A DNA stretch of 41,943 nt, taken from positions 1 through 41,943 of the forward strand of contig JABDGF010000015.1 of assembly GCA_013286165.1 (NCBI GenBank), in the 5' to 3' direction. The notes under the pieces were generated by a model. That model did no database searches, had not been told where the DNA came from, and saw only the letters and a list, made by a program, of their open reading frames with translations. The stretch is from Acidobacteriota bacterium. GTDB lineage: Bacteria > Acidobacteriota > Terriglobia > Acidiferrales > UBA7541. Shown one piece after another: positions 10,933-19,215 of the stretch. Numbering within the stretch: position 1 is the first letter of the stretch; every line of letters begins with the position of its first letter. The translations under genes and the position numbers were made by a program.

Positions 10933-13580
10933 TCGTGCCTCAGTGCGATCAGCGGATCGGTTTTCATCGCGCGGCGCGTGGGGATGTAGCAGGCGGCCAT
11001 CGTCACCATGCCCATCACGATCGCGGCGAACGCAAATGTGAGCGGATCGACGGGCGACACGCCATATAGTTCGCTTGCGAGCAGGCGCGTGGCGAGCAGT
11101 GCGAACACGAGACCTACGGAAATGCCGATGAGGGCGTACTTCAGGCCTTCGCGCATCACCATCCACAGCACATCCCGTTTCTGCGCACCGAGCGCCATGC
11201 GAATTCCGATCTCGCGCGTGCGCTTCGCCACTAGAAACGACAGCACGCCGTAGATGCCGATCACTCCCAGCAGCAATGCAACTCCGGCGAACGCGACAAA
11301 GAGCCATGCTGTCGATGCGGGTGTCGCTACGGAATCCGCGACGACTCGGGTCATGGAGCGAACGTCGCTCGCGGGAACTTCGGGATTCAGTTGCGCAACA
11401 GTGGTGCGCAAAATCTCCTGTACTTGGCGGTCGTCGAGGCGCGTATCAATTGTGAGCGTCATGTCTGACGGTATGCCGCCCTGTTCCATCGTCGCTTTCG
11501 TGGTGAAGGGGATGTAAATCACGCCGTCGAAAAGATCGGGGGCGTTTTGCGAGAAGGAGTAGGCGCGCGTATCGGGAACGACGCCGACGACGGTGCGCCA
11601 CTCCTGTTCGCCGCTGAAGCGGAAATGGTGGCCGACGGCGTCTGCGGCGGGCCACAGGCGGTGAGCCGTAGCGGCGCTCATCACTGCTACGGGCGCACTG
11701 GTTTCGTCTTGCGCGCTGAAAGTGCGGCCCGAGCTGATGGGCATCGACATCACGCTGAAATATTCCGGCGTGACGACGTTGAGCCACACCAGCGGCAACG
11801 GAGCGCTGCTGTCTGGGGGATGCCCTTCGATTTCGAGCGAACGCTTCGCGATGCGACCGTCGAGCGGCAGCGTGTTGATGAGCGCCGCGCCATTCACGCC
11901 GGGATGCGATTCGATGCGCTGCACAAGCTCACGATAGAAAGAAATGCATCTCTGAGCGTCGCTGCAGAATTCTTCGTTGGGGGTGATGCGAGCCGTGGCG
12001 GTGGTTGCGACGCGGAAGCCCAGATTCGCGTGCGAGACGGTCCAGAAGCTGCGGATCAGAAGTCCTGCCGCGATCACGAGCAGCACGGCGAGCGCGATTT
12101 CTGTGGTGGCGAGCGCGCCGCGCAGCGCCTGCGAGACGGATTTCGCTGCGCCGCGGCTCGCAGAGCCGAGCGACTCGGCAATCGCGGTTCGCGAAGCGTG
12201 GAGCGCGGGCGCGAGGCCGAACAGAAATCCGGTGACGATGGCGAGCGCGCCGGTGAAGAGCATCACGCGCCAGTCGATGTGCGCTTCAGCGAGGCGCGGC
12301 GTGTCAGGCGGCAGCGCGATTTTCAGAATTTGCAGTCCCTCAGTCGCGAGCAGCACGCCGACTATGCCGCCGATTCCAGCGAGCAGCACGCTTTCGGTGA
12401 GAAGTTGACGCACAAGGCGTGTGCGGCCGGCGCCCATGGCGGTGCGAACCGCGATTTCTTTTTCGCGAGTGGCGGCGCGCGACAACGCCAGATTTGCAAC
12501 GTTAACGCACGCGATGAGCAGAATTAGTCCCACGGCCCCGAGCAACAGCACGAGGCGGCCGCGCACATCGGAGACAAGGCCGGTCGCGAGCGGGACGACG
12601 CTGATGTTTGCATTCCAACTCTGTGGCATCGGCCAGGGGAATAGCTCCCCGACGTGCGCCTGGAACATTCGAATCTCAGTTCGAGCGCGCGGCAGCGTCT
12701 GGCCTTCGCGCAGGCGGCCGAAAATATTCAGAAAATCGCCGGCCCAGTAGGAGTGCGTGTCGCTCGGATCGTTGCGCAGCGGAATCCACACTTCGGTCTT
12801 TGCGGAGGGGAAGCGGAAATCAGCAGGCATCACGCCGACCACGGTGCGATTCACGCCTTCGAGTGAAATCGGATGGCCGATGATCGACGGATCGGAGCCA
12901 AACCGGCGCTGCCACAGCGAATCGCTCAGCACGACGAAGTTGTCTTGCCCCGCGTGGTCTTGCCCGGCTAGAAATGTGCTGCCGAGTGCGGGTTTTGCGC
13001 CAAGCACGGAGAAGAATTCTGCGCTCACCAGCGTTCCGGTCAGACGCTTGGGATCGCTGTGCCCGGTGAGATTGAATTCGTGGCCTTCCGCGTACGCGGC
13101 AGGCTCGATCGAGGTGACGCGTTCGCGCATCGCGACGAACGCGCCTTTCGGATACGTGCCGGTGACATCGACAAGCTTTTCTGTCTGAGGAAAGGGAAGG
13201 GGCCGCAGCAGAATTCCATCCACCAGGCTGAAGATCGCGGTGTTCGCGCCGATGCCGAGCGCGAGCGTCATCACTGCGACGGCCGTGAACCCGGGATTCT
13301 TGCGCAGCACGCGAGCGCCGTACTTCAAATCCTGCACAAAAGATTCGATTGTGCCGACGCCGCGCGATTCGCGGCACTCTTCCTTGGCCTTATCGACTGC
13401 GCCGAATTCGAGTCGCGCTTGCCGTAGAGCTTCGTCGCGCGTCAATCCGGGTCCGCCATGCTCACGCAGCAGGTCCTCGGCGCGCGCCTCGATGTGGAAA
13501 CGCAGCTCCGCATCCATGTCCGATTCGATCGCGGTGCGGCCGGTGAGGCCGCGAGCCCAGGAACGCAGCTGGCTCCACAT
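10929..13580 (-). CDS. ADOP-family permease D (promoter-proximal copy)
   Basis: This copy is 883 residues long and starts at the ATG at 13580, preceded by GGAGGAGGT and only 2 nt after the PadR stop codon. It has the prefix domain ([21 protein letters not shown]), the first helix with [11 protein letters not shown], two MacB-type periplasmic domains and two FtsX modules (KEIAVRTAMGAG and KRTREIGIRMALGAQ), and ends DPLIALRHE. Being adjacent to PadR and sharing ribosome-binding sequence with the end of padR, it is almost certainly co-transcribed with it. Like its neighbours it lacks any partner ATPase in the window, so transport driven by ATP would need a subunit encoded elsewhere. Confidence 0.91.
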   Translation of the reverse strand: MWSQLRSWARGLTGRTAIESDMDAELRFHIEARAEDLLREHGGPGLTRDEALRQARLEFGAVDKAKEECRESRGVGTIESFVQDLKYGARVLRKNPGFTAVAVMTLALGIGANTAIFSLVDGILLRPLPFPQTEKLVDVTGTYPKGAFVAMRERVTSIEPAAYAEGHEFNLTGHSDPKRLTGTLVSAEFFSVLGAKPALGSTFLAGQDHAGQDNFVVLSDSLWQRRFGSDPSIIGHPISLEGVNRTVVGVMPADFRFPSAKTEVWIPLRNDPSDTHSYWAGDFLNIFGRLREGQTLPRARTEIRMFQAHVGELFPWPMPQSWNANISVVPLATGLVSDVRGRLVLLLGAVGLILLIACVNVANLALSRAATREKEIAVRTAMGAGRTRLVRQLLTESVLLAGIGGIVGVLLATEGLQILKIALPPDTPRLAEAHIDWRVMLFTGALAIVTGFLFGLAPALHASRTAIAESLGSASRGAAKSVSQALRGALATTEIALAVLLVIAAGLLIRSFWTVSHANLGFRVATTATARITPNEEFCSDAQRCISFYRELVQRIESHPGVNGAALINTLPLDGRIAKRSLEIEGHPPDSSAPLPLVWLNVVTPEYFSVMSMPISSGRTFSAQDETSAPVAVMSAATAHRLWPAADAVGHHFRFSGEQEWRTVVGVVPDTRAYSFSQNAPDLFDGVIYIPFTTKATMEQGGIPSDMTLTIDTRLDDRQVQEILRTTVAQLNPEVPASDVRSMTRVVADSVATPASTAWLFVAFAGVALLLGVIGIYGVLSFLVAKRTREIGIRMALGAQKRDVLWMVMREGLKYALIGISVGLVFALLATRLLASELYGVSPVDPLTFAFAAIVMGMVTMAACYIPTRRAMKTDPLIALRHE

Positions 13581-13582
13581 TG

Positions 13583-13924
13583 CTAGACCTCCTCCGGCTT
13601 GGTACTCAGAATTCCGGCGATCAGATTCGCCATGCGATTCCACTTTTCCGTTTCCGCGAGCAGGCGGCGCTTTCCGGCGGCGGTGAGCCGGTAATATTTC
13701 GCTTTGCGCTTATTTTCGGATTCGCCCCATTCGCTTGCGATCCATCCCTGATGCTCCAGCCGATAGAGAGCGGGGTAGAGCGAGCCTTGCTGGATCTCCA
13801 GGCGCTCTTTTGAGATTTGCTGGATGCGCAGCAGCACGCCATAACCGTGCAGCGGGCCGAGCGAAACGGCTTTGAGGATCAGCATGTCCAGCGTTCCCTG
13901 CAGCAACTCCATATTCTTGTCCAA
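13583..13924 (-). CDS. PadR-family transcriptional regulator of the ADOP operon
   Basis: This is a 113-residue winged-helix protein. ELLQGTLDMLILKAV, GPLHGYGVL, QQGSLYPALYRLEHQGW and KYYRLTAAGKRRL are the recognisable PadR segments in their normal order. The length is typical of the short PadR subfamily (HTH plus one dimerisation helix). A TTG at 13924 is preferred as start because AGGAG ends 9 nt before it; the ATG at 13912 would give a protein 4 residues shorter but has a poor ribosome-binding distance. PadR proteins of this type usually repress their own operon in response to a small ligand. Here the gene is followed after 2 nt by the first of four ADOP permeases and preceded by a promoter full of inverted repeats. 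Confidence 0.93.
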   Translation of the reverse strand: MDKNMELLQGTLDMLILKAVSLGPLHGYGVLLRIQQISKERLEIQQGSLYPALYRLEHQGWIASEWGESENKRKAKYYRLTAAGKRRLLAETEKWNRMANLIAGILSTKPEEV

Positions 13925-13983
13925 AGGAGGTCTCTCCTAGATGCACTAGGAATGTAAGGCTGAGTCTCCTAGACTGTCAAGGA
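13925..13983 (-). promoter_or_regulatory. PadR operon promoter with two TCCTAG dyads and an SD-hairpin
   Basis: On the minus strand TTGACA (13980-13975) is followed after 17 nt by TTACAT (13957-13952), or by TACATT with an 18-nt gap, giving an expected start near 13944. Two inverted repeats of the same design surround it: TCCTAGATGCACTAGGA at 13935-13951 (perfect 6-bp arms, 5-nt gap) over the start site, and TCCTAGACTGTCAAGGA at 13967-13983 (one mismatch, 5-nt gap) over the -35 box. Their centres are 32 bp apart, three helical turns. The leader then forms AGGAG-AGAC-CTCCT (13938-13925), which would bury the Shine-Dalgarno just before the TTG start. Binding by the PadR product is inferred, not shown. 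Confidence 0.72.
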
Positions 13984-14078
13984 GAGATACGCGGTTGCCT
14001 GGAGAAAAGTTCAGCGGAAATTTATCGGGAGAAAAAGACTCCGCTGGTCCTTATATGGAGCCTTGGAACGGGGGTGGG

Positions 14079-15191
14079 TTATGGCGCGCTCGGGGCGTTA
14101 TCGACGTTGACCACGGCGCAAGCGTTGGCGTCGGACACCGCGTGCTTGCAATTGTCGAGCGCCGCTTTGCGCGCGTCCTCCGCCGTCAGCTTCGCGGTGG
14201 CAAAGCCGTATCCGTGAGCGGACTTCGCGAACGCCTTGTGAGGGCCGAGCAGCAAGTAAGCGTGAAAAGCTTGAGCGCCGCTCTCGCTCAGGCCGTCGGG
14301 CGTCGCCACATCAGGAGCGCGAACTTCCGGATACGGCTCGGTGAGCGGCGATAGCGAGTGCGCGCTGAGCCATTGGGTTACGGTGTCGCTCCATACGTCC
14401 GGATGGCGGAAGAGCGAGTGCCCGTCGTCGCCGATGGCTGGCGCGATCACGAGCTGGCCTTGACCGCCTTGCGAGCGAAACGCGTCGTCAAACTTGTGCG
14501 CGAGTTCGGGCCAGAAATATTTGTCGTTCTCCGCGTACAGCCAGAGCATCGGCACGCGCGACGTCTTACCAAAATCCTTGAACGTGTGAATCAGGTTGCC
14601 GGGATCGCAAACGTCATGGTCGGACTTTGATCCACGGCCGCCGGCGAAGCTGATGGCGGCGATCAACCCGGCTGGCGCTTGCGCCGTGAGGGCGACGGTT
14701 GCGAGGCCCCCAGTTGAAACGCCCACCGCCATCACGCGCGACGTATCAACTTGCGGCAGTTCGCGCGCATACGCGATCGCTTGCGCCAGATCCTCGGCGG
14801 ATTGTTCTGCGACGGTGCGATAGTCGCGCGAATCGCACGGACCGACGCGCCGACCTTCCTGCTCACCGCCGGAATGGCCGTAGCCGCGCCGCACCACGAC
14901 GATCACAAACCAACCGCGCCGCGCGAACCACATCGCCTGCGGGAGCAGCGACCACGGCGTCACGGTGAGATGTTCCTCGGGTTTTCGCGACGAGCCGTGC
15001 GTCATCACGACGAGCGGATGCTTGCCCGGTGCGTCGAAATAAACCTGCAGCGCGTCGAGGCCCGTCGGCGCGGCTTGCACCCAGGGAATCGTTACTTCGC
15101 GCTCGACGTAGCCCTGCGCGTGCGCCACGGGCGCTACAAGCGACGCCAGCGCGCAGCAAAACGCCGCCACAGAATGTTTGCGTAAACGCAT
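14079..15191 (-). CDS. Secreted alpha/beta hydrolase (dienelactone-hydrolase-like) with C-terminal extra domain
   Basis: The protein has 370 residues from the ATG at 15191, which begins a good signal peptide (MRLRKHS, hydrophobic core, cut after AHAQ). A TTG 36 nt further upstream is possible but would spoil the signal peptide. The hydrolase domain (about 27-275) has the oxyanion-side segment VVMTHGSS, the nucleophile elbow GVSTGG with Ser159, and the acid and base candidates Asp223 (AENDKYFW) and His258 (DDGHSLF). Residues about 310-365 form a small separate module (AFHAYLLLGPHKAFA, EDARKAALDNC) resembling the DUF4189-like repeat seen at the end of some bacterial hydrolases. The substrate cannot be told. 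It follows the transglutaminase-like gene after 62 nt on the same strand and may be co-transcribed. Confidence 0.85.
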   Translation of the reverse strand: MRLRKHSVAAFCCALASLVAPVAHAQGYVEREVTIPWVQAAPTGLDALQVYFDAPGKHPLVVMTHGSSRKPEEHLTVTPWSLLPQAMWFARRGWFVIVVVRRGYGHSGGEQEGRRVGPCDSRDYRTVAEQSAEDLAQAIAYARELPQVDTSRVMAVGVSTGGLATVALTAQAPAGLIAAISFAGGRGSKSDHDVCDPGNLIHTFKDFGKTSRVPMLWLYAENDKYFWPELAHKFDDAFRSQGGQGQLVIAPAIGDDGHSLFRHPDVWSDTVTQWLSAHSLSPLTEPYPEVRAPDVATPDGLSESGAQAFHAYLLLGPHKAFAKSAHGYGFATAKLTAEDARKAALDNCKHAVSDANACAVVNVDNAPSAP

Positions 15192-15253
15192 GACGGTGAT
15201 TGTCGTTGCGGGATTGGGCGAATGCAAGCGGAGCGATTCCCAGCGGATACCGG

Positions 15254-16114
15254 TTACGCCGGGCGAGTTGCTGCCTGCGCAACTTCCTCGGTCACCACTA
15301 CAAATTTCTTTAGGTTCGCCATCCCGAACGATGTGGTAATTGCAACGTCCGAGGCATCACGCCCGGCTGCCATCAGCACGCGGCCGATTCGTGGAGTGTT
15401 GTGCCGCGCGTCAAACGTCCACCAGCGATCGTCGAGGTAGGCTTCAAACCAGGCGCTGAAATCCATCGGCTCGGGCGCAGCGGGCACGCCGATGTCACCG
15501 AGATAGCCGGTGACGTAACGCGCAGGAATGTTCAGCGCGCGGCACATCGTCACGGCGAGATGCTGGTAGTCACGGCAGACGCCGAAGCGCTCGGTGTAAA
15601 CATCGAGCGCGCTTTTTGAAGGACGCGCATACCGGTAGCCAAACGTAACCCGCGTGTGAACCCAATCGCAAACCGCCTGCACGCGCTGCCATCCGGGCGG
15701 AACGGTGCCAAACAGTTCGAGCGCGATCATCGAGAAGCGATCCACCTCGCAGTATCGGCTGTTATAGAGGTAGCGCAGCACGTCAGGCGGGAGCTTGTGC
15801 ACCGGTACTTCGCGCGCGGCGGGCGCCACAGGGTCGTGCAGGCCCGAATCGGCGATGAATGTTGAATTCGACAAACGCACCGTGCCTTGTGGCGCCAAGA
15901 ACCGCGTGCAGCGGTTGCCAAAACTATCGAGAAACGTGTCAGACGACGTTTCCGGCTCGATTCGGAGCTCGTCCGGAGCGCGCAGATCTCCTTTGCGCGA
16001 CGGATGGACACTGAGCAGCGTCACGATCGCCGCCGGCGCCGGCAGCTCGAATTCGATTTCGTAGCCTGCACGCAGCAGCATCGGTGAAGGTACGTGCAAT
16101 CCGTGAACGCTCAA
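15254..16114 (-). CDS. Transglutaminase-like cysteine peptidase-fold protein
   Basis: This cytoplasmic-looking protein of 286 residues has a beta-rich N-terminal part (FELPAPAAIVTLLSVHPSR) of the kind found in bacterial transglutaminase-like proteins, and a core with the nucleophile Cys in GVCRDYQHLAVTMCRALN, the conserved ARYVTGYL strand, and WFEAYLDDRWWTFDARHN. The position usually occupied by the catalytic His (HAW) is Ser here (DFSAWFEAY), while Asp in FDARHN is present. The start is uncertain: the TTG at 16114 has a strong AGGAGG but only about 4 nt away; the ATG at 16081 gives the N-terminus more usual for the family but no ribosome-binding site. These proteins are often assumed to be peptidases or amidases; no substrate is known. 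Confidence 0.85.
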   Translation of the reverse strand: MSVHGLHVPSPMLLRAGYEIEFELPAPAAIVTLLSVHPSRKGDLRAPDELRIEPETSSDTFLDSFGNRCTRFLAPQGTVRLSNSTFIADSGLHDPVAPAAREVPVHKLPPDVLRYLYNSRYCEVDRFSMIALELFGTVPPGWQRVQAVCDWVHTRVTFGYRYARPSKSALDVYTERFGVCRDYQHLAVTMCRALNIPARYVTGYLGDIGVPAAPEPMDFSAWFEAYLDDRWWTFDARHNTPRIGRVLMAAGRDASDVAITTSFGMANLKKFVVVTEEVAQAATRPA

Positions 16115-16249
16115 ATCGCCTCCTGTACCGCAAAGAGGCCGTCATTGTGCATCAAGCGAGCGCGTTGGGTGATACAGCGAAGTTCTGATGGCTGCCATCA
16201 GCGTTCACGTATGTATCGCTGCTTGCGCCGCAGCACGGCACGACCGGCC

Positions 16250-16281
16250 AAAAAAAAGGCGCGCACCTTGCGATGCGCGCC
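16250..16281 (-). terminator. Intrinsic terminator of the DUF3300 gene
   Basis: Read on the minus strand, an 8-bp perfect GC stem (GGCGCGCA with TGCGCGCC, 8-nt loop, 16281-16258) is followed immediately by eight T (16257-16250). It lies 25 nt after the stop of the DUF3300 gene. Confidence 0.9.
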
Positions 16282-16305
16282 GCGTGAAAAGACACTCGCT
16301 ACGTT

Positions 16306-17289
16306 TTAGTGGTGGTGATGATCGTCGTGATGTTCCTCATGCACGGCGTGGCCTTCGTGCGCGGCCTGGCGCTCCGCTTGGCTGCGCGCCACAGCCTCGT
16401 GGTGTTCGTCGTAGTGAACGGCGGCGCGATTGTACGGGCCCGGTCCGGGACGGTGGTAAGCCACTCCCGGATACGGATGAACGTAAACACCGCGATTCAC
16501 CCACGTGCGGTGCCACGCGACGTTGTTCACAAACATTTCGTGCGTACCCCAGCCGAACCGCGTGTAGCCCCAGCCCCACGGACGGAAAAATCCGCCGATG
16601 CCGACGCCGAAACCAAATCCAATCGCACCGCCGATGAAAAATCCCGGACGCGGCGCGGCGTACACCACGACGGGGTTATACGCCGGCACGACGATGTAGC
16701 CCGGATCAACGGGCGCGATCGTCACGTATGGACCGGGTGTCACGACGATTTGTTGGTTCGTGCGAAGGTAGCCGTAGCTGTACGCCTTCTGGCGGTCGCG
16801 CTGCACGGCGTCCATCACGGCGTTTTGATCGGCGAGCACGGCGTTGCCGAGATCGGTGGTCCAGCCCATGTCACTCGCCATCGTGTCGAGCACGCTCGGG
16901 AAGGGAATCAGGGCCTGCACGCTGGGATCAAAAGGCAACTGATCCTGCTGAATCGCATTCGCGAGCGCCTGGCCGGTGAGGTAATGATGTTCGTCGGCGT
17001 ATTTTGCGGCGTCTGGAATTTGGTCGCTGTATGTGGACGCAGTGAGCACCTGCGCGAGGAGCGAATCGGGATAGAGTGCGATTCGTCCCGTGATTTGGTC
17101 GAGCTGTGCAGGTGAGAATGATGGCGGCGGCCCTTGCTGTTGCGCATCTTGCGGAGGCGGCCCCTGCATATTCGGATCCTGCTGTTGCTGCTGCGCTTGT
17201 GTAGCGATCGGCGCGGCGATCATGGCAACGCACAGCGTCATCGCGACGGCCGAATAGGTTGCGTCTTTGATGAACCGGGCGAGTTTCAT
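16306..17289 (-). CDS. DUF3300 family secreted protein with His-rich tail
   Basis: The ATG at 17289 with AGGAG upstream gives a 327-residue protein with a signal peptide (MKLARFIKD, hydrophobic core, cut after TQAQ). A Gln/Pro-rich linker follows, then the DUF3300 core: PAQLDQITGRIALYPDSLL, AQVLTASTYSDQI, and DMGWTTDLGNAVLADQ. Next is a Gly/Tyr/Pro-rich region with IAPVDPGYIVVPAYNP and a GFGFGVGIGG stretch. The last 30 residues are very rich in His and Glu and end HHDDHHHH, a plausible metal-binding tail. Family function is unknown; an envelope location is likely. The gene is divergent from the DUF885 gene and closed by a strong terminator, so it is probably monocistronic. Confidence 0.9.
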   Translation of the reverse strand: MKLARFIKDATYSAVAMTLCVAMIAAPIATQAQQQQQDPNMQGPPPQDAQQQGPPPSFSPAQLDQITGRIALYPDSLLAQVLTASTYSDQIPDAAKYADEHHYLTGQALANAIQQDQLPFDPSVQALIPFPSVLDTMASDMGWTTDLGNAVLADQNAVMDAVQRDRQKAYSYGYLRTNQQIVVTPGPYVTIAPVDPGYIVVPAYNPVVVYAAPRPGFFIGGAIGFGFGVGIGGFFRPWGWGYTRFGWGTHEMFVNNVAWHRTWVNRGVYVHPYPGVAYHRPGPGPYNRAAVHYDEHHEAVARSQAERQAAHEGHAVHEEHHDDHHHH

Positions 17290-17360
17290 TGTTTTCTCCT
17301 TCGTAACTAGGTCCACGTCTTTGACGCTCCGCACGCCGTTTTGGGCGCGCGTGGACTTGA

Positions 17361-17389
17361 GCGCTGTGCGCATGTACGATGCGCAGCGC
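17361..17389. promoter_or_regulatory. Hairpin/dyad in the divergent DUF3300-DUF885 intergenic region
   Basis: TGCGCAT (17367-17373) and ATGCGCA (17379-17385) form a perfect 7-bp dyad around GTACG. GCGC on both outer sides extends it after a 2-nt bulge. It lies between two divergent genes (starts at 17289 and 17431), where an operator would be expected. No convincing -35/-10 pair could be placed around it. Confidence 0.4.
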
Positions 17390-17430
17390 CACACTGTATG
17401 AAACACGAACGGGCCTGGAGAGTTTCGCCG

Positions 17431-19215
17431 ATGCGCCTTCGCAATGTGCTGATTTCGAGCGGGATACTGATTTGCGCTGCTGGCGCCTCAAATGGGCTGT
17501 TAATGCGCGCGCACGCTGACCCGTCGCGGGCGACGGCCGCGCAAACTGCGAGTACAGAGTTACCGCCGCAAGAATTACTGAGACTTTCTGACGATTTTTG
17601 GATGTGGCGCGCCGCGACGCAACCGTTTACGACGGACGATATTCCGCGTCTTGATCGGCCGAATGGGCCGCGGGACTGGTCCGCGGCGGGCATCGCGAAG
17701 CAGCGCGCAGCTCTCGCAGAATTCGACAAGCGCTACAAAGCCATCGACGCAAGCCATTGGCCGATAGCGGCACAAGTGGATTACCGGCTCATCGGCTCCG
17801 CGCTCGCACGCGTTCATTGGGAGCTGGATGTGAACCCGCGTTGGCAGCGCGACCCTACCTTTTATGTAGATCAAACCGTTGGCGCGATTACGGACGCGAT
17901 GCTGGCTCCGAGCCCTGCTGGAGAGGCGAACGCAAACGTAATTCGGCTACGAATGGAGGAAGTTCCGGGGTTGCTGCGCGCTGCAAAGGCGAATCTGCAT
18001 CCTGTGAAGCCTTTTGCTGAGCTCGCGATTGCATCTCTCACCGACGTTCGGCGTAACCTCTCGCAGGCTACCAACGCTGTCGCAATATATTCGCCATTCC
18101 GCGGTGGAATCGACAATGCGAGCACTTTCGCGTCGTCAGTCCGAGAGGCCATCGCCGCTCTCGAGGATTACCGCGCGTGGCTGCAAGCGAATCTGGCGTC
18201 GATGCCGGCCGACACTGCGATCGGCCGCGACAAGTACGAATACTTCCTCTACAACGTCGCGTTGATCCCGTACACGCCGGAACAGATGCTCGAGCTGAGC
18301 CGGCAGGAGTGGGCGCGATCGGTGGCGTTTGAAACTTACGAGAAACAGCGCGATCGCAACGTGCCAGAGCTGACCATGGCGGCGACCACCGAGGAAGAAA
18401 TCGCGCGCGGCGAACGCGACGAACTCGCGATCCGCAAATTTCTCACGGACAATCGCATCCTCACCGTACCGCCCGACCTGCCGCACTACGAATTGCGCGC
18501 CATGCCGGCCTATCTCGCGCCGCTCTCAGATTTCACCGAGATGGACGACTTCACGAATCTCGCGCGCATGAACGACCCCGGCATTCGCTGGATCGAGCCG
18601 CCGTCTTCGAACCTCGGCTACTTCTGGCTCGCGGAAACGAAAGACGCGCGGCCAGACATCGTTCACGAAGGCGTGCCGGGCCACTTCTTTCAAATGTCGC
18701 TCTCGCGCCGCAGCCTCGATCCGATCCGCCGACAGTATTACGATTCCGGCGCGAACGAAGGCATTGGCTTCTACTCCGAGGAAATGATGTTGCAAAACGG
18801 GCTTTTCGACGACAGTCCGCACACGCGCGAGATCATTTACAACTTCATGCGCCTTCGCGCGCTGCGAGTGGAAGTGGACGTGAAACTCGCGCTGGGACAA
18901 TTCACGATTGCGCAGGCGGCGGATTATCTCGCCTCGCACGTCCCGATGGACGCGAAGACGGCGCACGGAGAAGCTTCGTTCTTTGCGTCGGTGCCGGGGC
19001 AGGCGATCACGTACCAGGTGGGGAAGAGTCAGATTCTCTCGTTCCTCGCCGACGCGCGCACCGCGCAGGGCGAGAAATTCGATTTGCTCCAGTTCAACGA
19101 CACGCTCTGGCGCAACGGCAACGTGCCGATCGTGCTACAGCGCTGGGAATATTTGGGCGATGACGCCGAACTGCGCACGATCGATTTGCGTCGCGCCGGT
19201 TCACGCCTGAACTAG
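17431..19215 (+). CDS. DUF885 family protein (zinc metallopeptidase-like), secreted
   Basis: The ATG at 17431 is chosen because GGAG lies 10 nt upstream and because it starts a signal peptide (MRLRNVLISSG, core, then AHADPSR); ATGs further upstream have no ribosome-binding site. The 594-residue product is helical and soluble after the signal. HEGVPGHFFQ (His412, Glu413, His417) is the HExxxH-type zinc motif of DUF885 proteins, and the downstream NEGIGFYSEEMM supplies the expected third-ligand Glu segment. QVGKSQILSF near the C-terminus is also a family landmark. DUF885 proteins are distantly related to carboxypeptidase-like gluzincins; the natural substrate is unknown. Its stop lies 15 nt inside the 3' end of the convergent membrane-protein gene. 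Confidence 0.9.
   Translation: MRLRNVLISSGILICAAGASNGLLMRAHADPSRATAAQTASTELPPQELLRLSDDFWMWRAATQPFTTDDIPRLDRPNGPRDWSAAGIAKQRAALAEFDKRYKAIDASHWPIAAQVDYRLIGSALARVHWELDVNPRWQRDPTFYVDQTVGAITDAMLAPSPAGEANANVIRLRMEEVPGLLRAAKANLHPVKPFAELAIASLTDVRRNLSQATNAVAIYSPFRGGIDNASTFASSVREAIAALEDYRAWLQANLASMPADTAIGRDKYEYFLYNVALIPYTPEQMLELSRQEWARSVAFETYEKQRDRNVPELTMAATTEEEIARGERDELAIRKFLTDNRILTVPPDLPHYELRAMPAYLAPLSDFTEMDDFTNLARMNDPGIRWIEPPSSNLGYFWLAETKDARPDIVHEGVPGHFFQMSLSRRSLDPIRRQYYDSGANEGIGFYSEEMMLQNGLFDDSPHTREIIYNFMRLRALRVEVDVKLALGQFTIAQAADYLASHVPMDAKTAHGEASFFASVPGQAITYQVGKSQILSFLADARTAQGEKFDLLQFNDTLWRNGNVPIVLQRWEYLGDDAELRTIDLRRAGSRLN

Noticed and set aside
10932-11307. 375-bp N-terminal extension of ADOP copy C
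   Set aside because: It lies wholly inside copy D in another frame and is Arg-rich; the ATGA overlap start fits the family.
11547-12527. Plus-strand open frame of 326 codons
   Set aside because: Antisense to ADOP copy D, Arg/Glu-rich composition, no ribosome-binding site or known domain.
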